Origin: a bacterium | GTDB taxonomy: Bacteria > Spirochaetota > Spirochaetia > JABEVK01 | DNA: 16,458 nucleotides | NCBI GenBank assembly: GCA_021781625.1 | Contig: JAJXWL010000022.1 | Location: forward strand, 1 to 16,458 | Direction of reading: 5' to 3' | Shown: piece by piece, positions 7,326 through 13,926 of the stretch | How the letters are laid out: every line of letters begins with the position of its first letter | Numbering within the stretch: the stretch's first letter is position 1 | Translations under genes and position numbers: made by a program | The notes under the pieces: generated by a model | Databases searched by the model: none | The model's input: the letters and a program-made list of their open reading frames with translations, nothing else | Told to the model about the DNA's origin: nothing

Positions 7326-7353
7326 GTTTTCGTGGGGTTTGTCAAGTTTTCGT
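7318..7353. repeat. Two direct copies of a 16-bp unit, 20-bp period
   Basis: The plus-strand unit TTTGTCAAGTTTTCGT occurs at 7318-7333 and again at 7338-7353. Each copy contains the complement of TTGACA. The right-hand copy covers the final codons and TGA stop (7342-7344) of the nadQ-like gene, and the left-hand copy supplies the -35 of the gatC promoter. A 20-bp slippage duplication would explain it. A two-site operator is an alternative. Confidence 0.8.
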
Positions 7354-8373
7354 AGGACGCTGGGGCAGGCCTATCCCGGTGGCTGGACGCTCCAACTGCA
7401 CACTATGACGAAAGCGAAATAACTGTGCCGGACGTCCGGTCGTTGAGGAATCCTTCCCCTCAGCTTCTTTGACCAGCCCCCCTTGCAATAATAAACGGCG
7501 AAAATTTTGTTTGTGAAGAACAACGCCCGAAAGAGCCTCGACCACTCGTTGCAACTGCAATAGGGTAAAGACCTGACCGACGAGTTCAAACACCACAGGA
7601 CGATACCGAATTTTGGCACGCAGACGCCCCATCGTCGAGGCAAGGATGCGTCGGTGGTCGCCTTCCATGGCCAGTCCTAACCGCTCGTCTTGGGTACTAA
7701 ACTCTGGTTTTGTCATGGCGGGCTGTGTGATGGGGAGCAAGTCCCTTTCGGCTTCGGGGTAAGCTCGCCAGTCTCGCTGACTTTCCGAGACCAACCCTGC
7801 TTCATACAAAAGTTCAAATCTGGGGAGCACTTTTTCAGGGTCCCAGGCAGATTTGCCGGTACCAAAAGCCACAGCGACCCTTTGCTCGCACGAAAGTCTA
7901 GTCTCCTCAGCTCGCCCAGCACACCAGGCGGCCAACTGCGGCAATATGACCTCGTCCAGAACTGCGGGGCGGCCTTTGCGATGATCTTCCCACGGCAAGA
8001 AGTCATACCAATCCCGCCAAACCCCCGCCCGCGTCTGGGACGGCGCCTCGGGACCCACCAAGGCTAGGTAGCCTACCGTCAAAAGTCGCTGATGGCGTTC
8101 TAGACGTTGCGGGTCACGATGCCGGTTGCCAAAGGTGTAGAGCTGTTCGACATAACCCAAGGACAAGCCACTCAGCTCGTCGACCCAGGCGCGAACGGCG
8201 AGATCCAAAGTCCGGTGTCTACCGGGATCAAAGGCACCAAAGGGCAGAGCCAAGGTTTCCTTTTGAGACTCCTGGTTATGTCCAGGTACAGTTAGGACCG
8301 CTACCCGGCCGAGTCGTACCGAGACGACTACCGCCGACAACTCGAGATCTACCGTCCAAACTTGTTCCGACAT
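7342..8373 (-). CDS. NadQ/NrtR-like regulator: inactive Nudix domain plus winged helix
   Basis: This 343-residue protein fits the family of Nudix-related transcription factors that control NAD metabolism (NrtR, and NadQ of Alphaproteobacteria). Seen: an N-terminal Nudix-like domain with LALPFGAFDPGRHRTLDLAVRAWVDELSGL at 41-70 and LGYVEQLYTFGNRHRDP after it. The Nudix box has lost the REUxEExGU pattern that binds catalytic metal, so hydrolysis is unlikely. The C-terminal part (about 249-321: RYRPVVFELVG, FTLLQLQRVVEALSG, LHKQNFRRLLLQGGLV, GRPAQLFRF) is the winged-helix DNA-binding domain of this family. A ligand such as NAD or ADP-ribose is expected from the family but not shown here. No NAD biosynthesis gene lies in the window, so the targets are elsewhere. 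The ATG has no proper Shine-Dalgarno but a TAAACT hexamer 6 nt upstream. The gene ends inside a direct repeat shared with the gatC promoter. Confidence 0.8.
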   Translation of the reverse strand: MSEQVWTVDLELSAVVVSVRLGRVAVLTVPGHNQESQKETLALPFGAFDPGRHRTLDLAVRAWVDELSGLSLGYVEQLYTFGNRHRDPQRLERHQRLLTVGYLALVGPEAPSQTRAGVWRDWYDFLPWEDHRKGRPAVLDEVILPQLAAWCAGRAEETRLSCEQRVAVAFGTGKSAWDPEKVLPRFELLYEAGLVSESQRDWRAYPEAERDLLPITQPAMTKPEFSTQDERLGLAMEGDHRRILASTMGRLRAKIRYRPVVFELVGQVFTLLQLQRVVEALSGVVLHKQNFRRLLLQGGLVKEAEGKDSSTTGRPAQLFRFRHSVQLERPATGIGLPQRPTKT

Positions 8374-8379
8374 GTCCTT

Positions 8380-8385
8380 AGTTTA
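8380..8385 (-). promoter_or_regulatory. -10 element of the nadQ-like gene, leaderless start
   Basis: A TAAACT hexamer ends 6 nt before the ATG at 8373, placing the predicted transcription start on the A of the start codon. The matching -35 position is weak (TTCCGT at 17-nt spacing). The only purine-rich stretch before the ATG, AAGGA, is 1-2 nt away, too close to serve as a Shine-Dalgarno. Confidence 0.45.
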
Positions 8386-8447
8386 CGGCTTTTGAGCACC
8401 TTACGGAAGGGGTCAGAGCTTCGCAATCCTCCCCACTCCAGCAGGTG

Positions 8448-9656
8448 TCACCAGCCAAGACTTAAGCACACCACCGTGAGGGCAAGGCTGACGATCGTCA
8501 ATGGAAACCCAACCTTGAAATATTCTCCAAAGGAGAGCTTGAGGCCAAAGGGCCTCGCCGCCTCAGCAACAATCAGATTGGCCACCGACCCCAGCAAAGT
8601 TAAATTCCCCGCCAAGGTCGAAGCCGCCGCCAGGGCAATCCATGCTCGAGAAGGGTCTGACAACGTCGGAATCACCGGTTTAAGTACCATGACGGCTGGA
8701 ACATTGCTGATGAGGTTGCTTAAAAGTGCGGCAATGACCGAAAAAAGCCCCAAGTTTTTTTCAAGAACGGGACGGGACCAGCTCAACAGGGCTTGAAAAC
8801 CGCCAGTGGCTTCTACGGATTTGGTGATGATAAAAAGACTGGCAAAAAACAGTAGCAAGGTTCCATCGACTTTTCCCAAGATTTTGACCGGCTTGACCCG
8901 GCGGGTGACCAATAACAACGACGCCCCCGCTAAAGCCGCTAAGGCCAATGACCACCCTAAAATAAAGCCTCCGAGCATGACCAGTAATGCTAAGCCGCTT
9001 TTCCACAATAAAGCTTTATGGACATGAAGTGGTTTCGGTGGCGTCCACGAAAAAGAACGCGGCTTTAAATCTCGTCGGTAAAGCACCGAAAGCCAAACCC
9101 ACGCCAAGAGCAACGACAAAAATCCCGGAATAAGCAGGGCTCCGGCAAAGGGCCCAAAGCCTAACCCTGAAGAGGTCGCGATCAAAATGTTCTGCGGGTT
9201 GCCAATTGGGGTGACCATAGAACCGATATTAGAGCTCACGGCGAGGCCAATTAAAAATGGGAGGGGGTTGAGACCCATCGCCAAGGTAAATTGTGCTACC
9301 AGGGGGGTCAACAAGAGGACTACGGTATCGTTGATAAATAAGGCTGAAAATAAGGCTCCCGCTCCCAAAACCCAGGCCAGCAAAACTCGGGGTGAGTGGG
9401 CGTGCCGTGCCAAGGTTCTACCCGCAAGCTCAAAAAAACCTGCCAAGCGAAGGTGCGAGGTAAATACCATCATCGCAAATAACAGCGCCAAGGTGTTCCA
9501 GTCTATGGCCAGATAGGCACTCGTAAGGGGAATCAGCTTGGCCACGAGAACCACCGTGGCCCCTACCAAGGCTATAGTCGCGCGGTTCACATGAAAAAAG
9601 GGCACCTCGCCGACCGCAATAGCCGCAAGGATGAGAACAAGCAAGGTTTCTGCCAT
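8448..9656 (-). CDS. ArsB/NhaD-type ion permease (SLC13-like fold)
   Basis: This 402-residue integral membrane protein of the ion transporter superfamily includes ArsB, NhaD, YbiR and SLC13/DASS carriers. Seen: about eleven hydrophobic segments and two internally related halves. The first half has the transport-site sequence INDTVVLLLTPLV and the re-entrant loop SNIGSMVTPIGNPQN. The second half has SNLISNVPAVMVLKP and STLAGNLTLLGSVANLIV, the usual paired hairpin and helix-break motifs. The length is normal for a single-subunit permease of this type. The substrate cannot be deduced. There is no arsR, arsC or arsA next to it, so an arsenic role is not supported by context. Na+/H+ exchange or anion uptake are equally open. 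The ATG lacks a Shine-Dalgarno and has TAAAGT 7 nt upstream, suggesting its own leaderless transcript, 18 nt after the YhhN gene. Confidence 0.82.
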   Translation of the reverse strand: MAETLLVLILAAIAVGEVPFFHVNRATIALVGATVVLVAKLIPLTSAYLAIDWNTLALLFAMMVFTSHLRLAGFFELAGRTLARHAHSPRVLLAWVLGAGALFSALFINDTVVLLLTPLVAQFTLAMGLNPLPFLIGLAVSSNIGSMVTPIGNPQNILIATSSGLGFGPFAGALLIPGFLSLLLAWVWLSVLYRRDLKPRSFSWTPPKPLHVHKALLWKSGLALLVMLGGFILGWSLALAALAGASLLLVTRRVKPVKILGKVDGTLLLFFASLFIITKSVEATGGFQALLSWSRPVLEKNLGLFSVIAALLSNLISNVPAVMVLKPVIPTLSDPSRAWIALAAASTLAGNLTLLGSVANLIVAEAARPFGLKLSFGEYFKVGFPLTIVSLALTVVCLSLGW

Positions 9657-9663
9657 AGCGGTG

Positions 9664-9669
9664 ACTTTA
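9664..9669 (-). promoter_or_regulatory. Candidate -10 element of the permease gene
   Basis: TAAAGT ends 7 nt before the permease ATG (9656), inside the 18-nt gap behind the YhhN gene. It predicts a transcript starting at or one base before the ATG. No convincing -35 is visible (TTCCTT at 17 nt), so this rests mainly on its position and on the absence of a Shine-Dalgarno. Confidence 0.35.
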
Positions 9670-9674
9670 GCGGG

Positions 9675-10328
9675 TCACGACGCGAAAAGGAAGCTCCCCA
9701 TCAAGAGGGCTTGAGCGGTCACGTACAACAGCATGACCACCAGCTGATAGCGCTTTTCGGGTCGAACAAACAGGTTAACCGTCAAAACCACGTCCGAAAT
9801 GATGAACAAGAGCGAACCGGCAATCCCCGCCACGGCTGGCCAACTCAAGCCCTTGGACAGCATAAACCAACTCGACCAGCTCATCAGAAAGATGACGATT
9901 AAGTACACGAGGGCGGGAACCCTCATCGGCCCCAAAGGGCGCCAGAGCCCCCGGATGACGAGAAACCCACCCAGAGCATAGGGAATCAGACCCCACAAAA
10001 GACCAACCCAAGCACCGGCATTCCCGGCAGTCACCCCGGAAGTCCCCAAGAACGCCGCGAGGTAGAATAGATTGCCGAGCAGAAACGCGGCTAACCCTAG
10101 TATAAAAAAGATTTCTCGACGACCAAGAAGTAGGGCATCTCCGGCAAAACCAAACGCTAAGGCGGCGACGACCAAGCCTTGAGGGTGTGGATTAAACAAG
10201 ACATAGAACAGAAGGAGCAAGGGTATCAAAACGGGTTTGGTTACCATTTCCCCGAGGCGATTCTTTCGAGAAACAAAAACAAGATGGGTCACAAAAACCC
10301 CAACGAACAAGAGTAGAAGAACTAGCAC
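9675..10328 (-). CDS. YhhN/TMEM86 family membrane protein (lysoplasmalogenase-like)
   Basis: This 217-residue polytopic membrane protein has seven or eight hydrophobic segments. Seen: family motifs in order, MVTKPVLIPLLLL, AGDALLLGR, FLLGNLFYLAAFLG, SLLFIISDVVLTVNLF and VMLLYVTAQALLMGS. These conserved Asp, Lys and Tyr/Gln positions define the YhhN/TMEM86 family. Its animal members hydrolyse the vinyl ether bond of lysoplasmalogens; bacterial roles are mostly untested. The open frame runs up to 10424, but that stretch is polar, unconserved and lies fully inside recD. I choose the GTG at 10328, which follows a GGAGGT ribosome site (10332-10337) with a short 3-nt spacer and leaves the protein starting directly at its first membrane helix. 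The gene overlaps the recD stop by 7 nt, suggesting co-translation with the recCBD cluster, though a functional link is not implied. Confidence 0.82.
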   Translation of the reverse strand: MLVLLLLFVGVFVTHLVFVSRKNRLGEMVTKPVLIPLLLLFYVLFNPHPQGLVVAALAFGFAGDALLLGRREIFFILGLAAFLLGNLFYLAAFLGTSGVTAGNAGAWVGLLWGLIPYALGGFLVIRGLWRPLGPMRVPALVYLIVIFLMSWSSWFMLSKGLSWPAVAGIAGSLLFIISDVVLTVNLFVRPEKRYQLVVMLLYVTAQALLMGSFLFAS

Positions 10329-12058
10329 ACGACCTCCAGCCTTTGCCTCAATTTGGGGACAAGGCCCGTTACACGCTGTTCTTGGGTTTGAACGGCTTGA
10401 AATAGGCTTTCTTGGGTAAGCCATAAGTTGGCTTGGGTCTTGGCTCGGGTTAAACCTGTATACAGCAATTCGCGGGTCAGGAGGGTATTCTCAGACTCTT
10501 GTTCCGGCAAAACCAAGGCAATGTTCGTAAACTCCGAACCTTGCGATTTGTGCACCGTCATGGCAAACGCCGTGGTATGTTCGGGCAACTGGGCTTCTAA
10601 AAAGGAGCGCACGCGGTGCTCAGTCTGGCCGTTTTCAACCCGAGGAAAGTACACCCTCAGACGGTCGGTACGAAACGCCACGCCCAAGTCCCCATTGAAA
10701 AGATTTAATCCCGCATCGTTGGCGGTGATCATAACCGGCCAATGGTTCAGCTGTCCGTTCTGGGATAAATGCTTGCACAACAGATCATTCCAGGTGCGTT
10801 GCCCCCAAGGGCCTTCGTTGGTCATCGTCAAAATCATAAACTCTTGCAAGGCATCCAAGGCTTTTTCGGGAGTCGAGGCCGTCAAAAACGGCTGATACGC
10901 TTCACAAAAGCGCACCAGAGCGACTTCCGAATCCAAGGGGTTAAAGGTCACTTCGGAGTTCCTCGATGAGTCATCCTTCGACGAGTTATAGAGTTTCTCG
11001 ATGGCCGTCAGATCGCCACCCCGGATGGCCTTGGCCAACAGGCCAATCGCCTTATCTTCCTGAAAGCGAAAGCTTTTTTCGAGACGAATCACCGGACTGG
11101 GAGTAACCGCAGGGGAAGTCGAAACACCCTGACTTATATGCTCAACCTGACTTATGAGTTCAACCTGCCGGGGCGAAAAAGCGTTGACAGGAAAACATTG
11201 AACTAAGTTACCCAGCACATTACCCGGCTCCACCGACGGCAGTTGATGCTCGTCGCCCAAAAGGATCAAGGTGGCCTTTTCGGGCATTGCCGCTAAAAGC
11301 TGATCCATGAGCTGAGCGCTGACCATGGAGGATTCGTCCAGCACCACCAGGTCGACCAGGAGTTGTTCCTCGGCATTATAGCGGGGGGCTGAAACCGAAC
11401 TATGAATCCCTAAGAGCCGGTGAAGGGTTTGGGGAATCAACCCCCTCAAGGGGGCTTGAAGTTCGACGGGCAAATTTTTGAGAACTTCAGAATTAGCCAG
11501 CGATTGACCCATTCGAAAGGCCGCCTTACCCGTAGGGGCCGCCAACGCGATGCGCGGAAGGCGTTCGCCCTTTTCGAGGTAATTGGCCAATTGAAGGGCC
11601 AGAAGGATGGCCAATACAGTGGTTTTGCCGGTTCCCGGTCCACCGGTAATCAAGCCCAAGCGATAAAAGAACGGCAAAAACGCCCCTGCGATTTGAAGCG
11701 GATCCCACTGGTGTAGCGATATCCCCAACAGGCGGACCGCTTGGAGTACTTCCGAAGCCGACCGTTCTTGGTATTGTGCCCTCGCCGCAAAACGCTCGGC
11801 TAAACGCCTTTCTTCGCGATAACAGCGCGTGAGGGCCAACAAGCCATCCTCCCACAGCAAGGGTGTCGTTCCGTCTTGGCTCACCAACGAAAGTTCCGGC
11901 TGTACCGGCACCTGAAGTGCCGTATGACCTTCCAGATACTTTTGATGCACTTCAAGAGCCAGAGTGACGGCTTCCTCTGAGGCGTGAAACCGTCGTTGTA
12001 AATACCTGGCCAGCTCTTGCTGAATCAGGTCAGTGCTTTCTTGCAAAGTGAGACTCAT
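10322..12058 (-). CDS. recD: Exodeoxyribonuclease V alpha subunit (RecD helicase)
   Basis: RecD is the 5'-to-3' superfamily 1B helicase subunit of RecBCD, which unwinds and degrades DNA from double-strand ends. Seen: 578 residues with a helical N-terminal region; Walker A GGPGTGKT at 139-146; motif Ia AAPTGKAA; motif II VLDESSMV (DESS at 241-244); motif III GDEHQLPSV at 268-276; a motif around TTAFAMTVHKSQGSEF; and motif VI LLYTGLTRAK. All helicase motifs are intact and the length is normal. The ATG overlaps the recB stop in an ATGA junction, with GGAG 5 nt upstream. A six-residue tandem repeat (VELISQ then VEHISQ, 299-310) lies in the variable linker after motif III. Its partner RecB is interrupted upstream, so whether RecD acts in a full complex is uncertain. 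Confidence 0.94.
   Translation of the reverse strand: MSLTLQESTDLIQQELARYLQRRFHASEEAVTLALEVHQKYLEGHTALQVPVQPELSLVSQDGTTPLLWEDGLLALTRCYREERRLAERFAARAQYQERSASEVLQAVRLLGISLHQWDPLQIAGAFLPFFYRLGLITGGPGTGKTTVLAILLALQLANYLEKGERLPRIALAAPTGKAAFRMGQSLANSEVLKNLPVELQAPLRGLIPQTLHRLLGIHSSVSAPRYNAEEQLLVDLVVLDESSMVSAQLMDQLLAAMPEKATLILLGDEHQLPSVEPGNVLGNLVQCFPVNAFSPRQVELISQVEHISQGVSTSPAVTPSPVIRLEKSFRFQEDKAIGLLAKAIRGGDLTAIEKLYNSSKDDSSRNSEVTFNPLDSEVALVRFCEAYQPFLTASTPEKALDALQEFMILTMTNEGPWGQRTWNDLLCKHLSQNGQLNHWPVMITANDAGLNLFNGDLGVAFRTDRLRVYFPRVENGQTEHRVRSFLEAQLPEHTTAFAMTVHKSQGSEFTNIALVLPEQESENTLLTRELLYTGLTRAKTQANLWLTQESLFQAVQTQEQRVTGLVPKLRQRLEVVC
11128..11163. repeat. 18-bp imperfect tandem duplication inside recD
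   Basis: Two adjacent 18-bp units (11128-11145 and 11146-11163) share CCTGACTTAT at their start and TCAA at their end. They encode the residues VELISQ and VEHISQ in the linker after RecD motif III. The region is variable between RecD proteins, so the insertion is probably tolerated. A few substitutions show it is not brand new. Confidence 0.7.
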
Positions 12059-13884
12059 AATAACTCCACGAGCTGACGGATGATCTTTTCTTCAGGGCGT
12101 GTAAAGTAAATTCCCGCTCGGGGTACTTGAGGAGTCAACCCTCTCAGAAACAGATAAAGGACCCCACCGAAATTGTCCCAGGTATACCCCCCCCGAGCCG
12201 TCAGGTGTCGCCACCACGCGGCCGTGTAAATATGGTATTGCAAGTGATAGCGATTTTCTTGCATGGCCGTTTCGAGGGCTGGGGCCAGGTAATCTTCGGG
12301 GCGAGGACCTAAATAGTTAGACTTCCAGTCCAAGATGTACCAGCGGTTCTTCCAGGTGAACACCAAGTCAATGAACCCGTGCAGGTAGCCCTCGAGTTGA
12401 AAATCCGCAGACCAAGTTTTGTCCTTTCCTAAGATCTTTTGGAGGCTCGACTGAGTGAGCGGTTCTTTGCCGGACTGAGGATGCGCCGCCGTCATATAAA
12501 ACTCAACTTCGGAGGCTCGATCCTGGCGCGAGAGTTTTGAAAGACTAAACTCGGGGTCGTCTTCGAGTAAGGGGGCTTGAAGTGTATACGAGAGAGAGGC
12601 CAAAACCGCCTCCAGGTGGGCTTCATACTCCGAGCCTGACGACTCAAGAGCCATTTTGACTTTTTTCGCTTCTTCATCGTTCAGCTGATTGCCGTCGAGA
12701 CCCTTAAAATCCAACTTTTCCACGAGGCTATGCAGTAAAAGTCCGGCATTCTTGCCCTTAGGAAAGGCTAACAACCCCTCAGCTTCGGCATTTGACGTCA
12801 GGGGAAGCCGGTGGGACGTCTCACCGGCAAGGCGTGTATAACTTCCGACCGACCAAGCGGTGTGAATTTCACGCGTAGAAGGCCACGTCGTGAGGCTTCC
12901 TGGACTTACTTCTTCGCGAGGCAACGGCTGTGGAGAGGCGGGCTCCTTCCAGACAAAAAGGGGCTGTCCGCTCGCGTCTTGAAGGTTCAAGATTTCAGGA
13001 TTTGAAAACAGCCAATTGGCCGGTGAATCTATTGTCTCGTTTCCCAAGGCGGGGGTGGTCGAGGCGGTCACCACATACAAAAGGGCTTTAGGCCGGGTAA
13101 GAGCCACATAAGCCAAGCGCTGGGCTTCTTCGTAATACTCCTTTTCTTGCTGTTGTTTTCGCTGGCCGTAGGTTTCTGGTCTGAGGTCACCAAATAGCTG
13201 ACCTTGTTCTCGGAGGAGCGGTTCTACACCTCCCCCTGTAAAGCGCTTGCGCCAAAGCTCCACCGCAAAAACGACAGGCCATTCCAAACCCTTGGCCTTG
13301 TGCATCGTAATGATCTGAATGGCCTCTTCGTCAGATTCCAAACGCTCTTCGTCTTCGGCTTCCGAGGCTTCCTTTTGAGCCTGTCGCTTTTCGTTGTACC
13401 ACGCGTAGGTCCGTTCAGGCAGTCTCCCCATTTCTAAGTCTTTGGTCTGCACTAGCTCCAAAAGGTGGCGAAAATTGGTAAACCGCCTTTCGTTCCGAAG
13501 GTCGCCCGGCTGACGTTGAAACGCCCCCAGTTGTGTTAAAAAGCGCTCAAGAGCTGTACCCGCCCCAGAACTTTCCCAGACTTGTCGGACTTTTCGCAAG
13601 GTTTCGTACCAAACCCCATGACTGTCTTCATTTTGGGACCACGCTTGCAGTTGCTGATCATCCCAACCCATCAAGGGGCTGACAAACAGGGCTTTGAGAA
13701 GGCCTTCGTCCTGAGGGGACAGGACAAGCGCCAGAATGAGGTGGAGATACTCCGCTTCCTCCGAAGCAAAAAGATTTTGGGCTTTACCCAGAACTGCTTT
13801 TATGCCCCAAGAAGCCAGGTGCTGATGAATTTTTTGGGCAGATCGATGCGAGCGAACCAAGATCGCCATGTCGCGTAGACGCAA
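12055..13884 (-). CDS. recB: RecB, C-terminal fragment (helicase 2A/2B part and nuclease domain)
   Basis: This 609-codon frame is the second half of RecB, downstream of an in-frame TAA. Seen: the RLRDMAILVRSHR segment that begins the RecB 2A region; motif V ITMHKAKGLEWPVVF (192-206); motif VI AYVALTRPKALLYV (about 258-271); and a C-terminal PD-(D/E)xK nuclease domain with a conserved His (about 385, LLLHSLVEKL), Asp506 (GFIDLVF), Asp519 and Lys521 (YILDWKSNYLG), and the following YHLQYHIYTAAWW helix. All nuclease residues expected from E. coli RecB are present, and there is no second stop or frameshift. The TTG at 13884 is only the first possible start after the stop. It has no Shine-Dalgarno, nor does the next ATG at 13869, so independent translation is doubtful. 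It overlaps recD by 4 nt. Confidence 0.85.
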   Translation of the reverse strand: MRLRDMAILVRSHRSAQKIHQHLASWGIKAVLGKAQNLFASEEAEYLHLILALVLSPQDEGLLKALFVSPLMGWDDQQLQAWSQNEDSHGVWYETLRKVRQVWESSGAGTALERFLTQLGAFQRQPGDLRNERRFTNFRHLLELVQTKDLEMGRLPERTYAWYNEKRQAQKEASEAEDEERLESDEEAIQIITMHKAKGLEWPVVFAVELWRKRFTGGGVEPLLREQGQLFGDLRPETYGQRKQQQEKEYYEEAQRLAYVALTRPKALLYVVTASTTPALGNETIDSPANWLFSNPEILNLQDASGQPLFVWKEPASPQPLPREEVSPGSLTTWPSTREIHTAWSVGSYTRLAGETSHRLPLTSNAEAEGLLAFPKGKNAGLLLHSLVEKLDFKGLDGNQLNDEEAKKVKMALESSGSEYEAHLEAVLASLSYTLQAPLLEDDPEFSLSKLSRQDRASEVEFYMTAAHPQSGKEPLTQSSLQKILGKDKTWSADFQLEGYLHGFIDLVFTWKNRWYILDWKSNYLGPRPEDYLAPALETAMQENRYHLQYHIYTAAWWRHLTARGGYTWDNFGGVLYLFLRGLTPQVPRAGIYFTRPEEKIIRQLVELL

Positions 13885-13926
13885 GCGGGTAGACTTTACG
13901 GTTTGAGCTTCTAAGAGCCGTTGAAT

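Noticed and set aside
7340..7345. Second TTGACA as an additional gatC promoter
   Set aside because: At 17-18 nt downstream the sequence is ACAAAA or CAAAAG, which is a poor -10 element.
8448..9656. Arsenic resistance operon
   Set aside because: Only the broad permease family matches; no arsR, arsC, arsA or arsD is present in the window.
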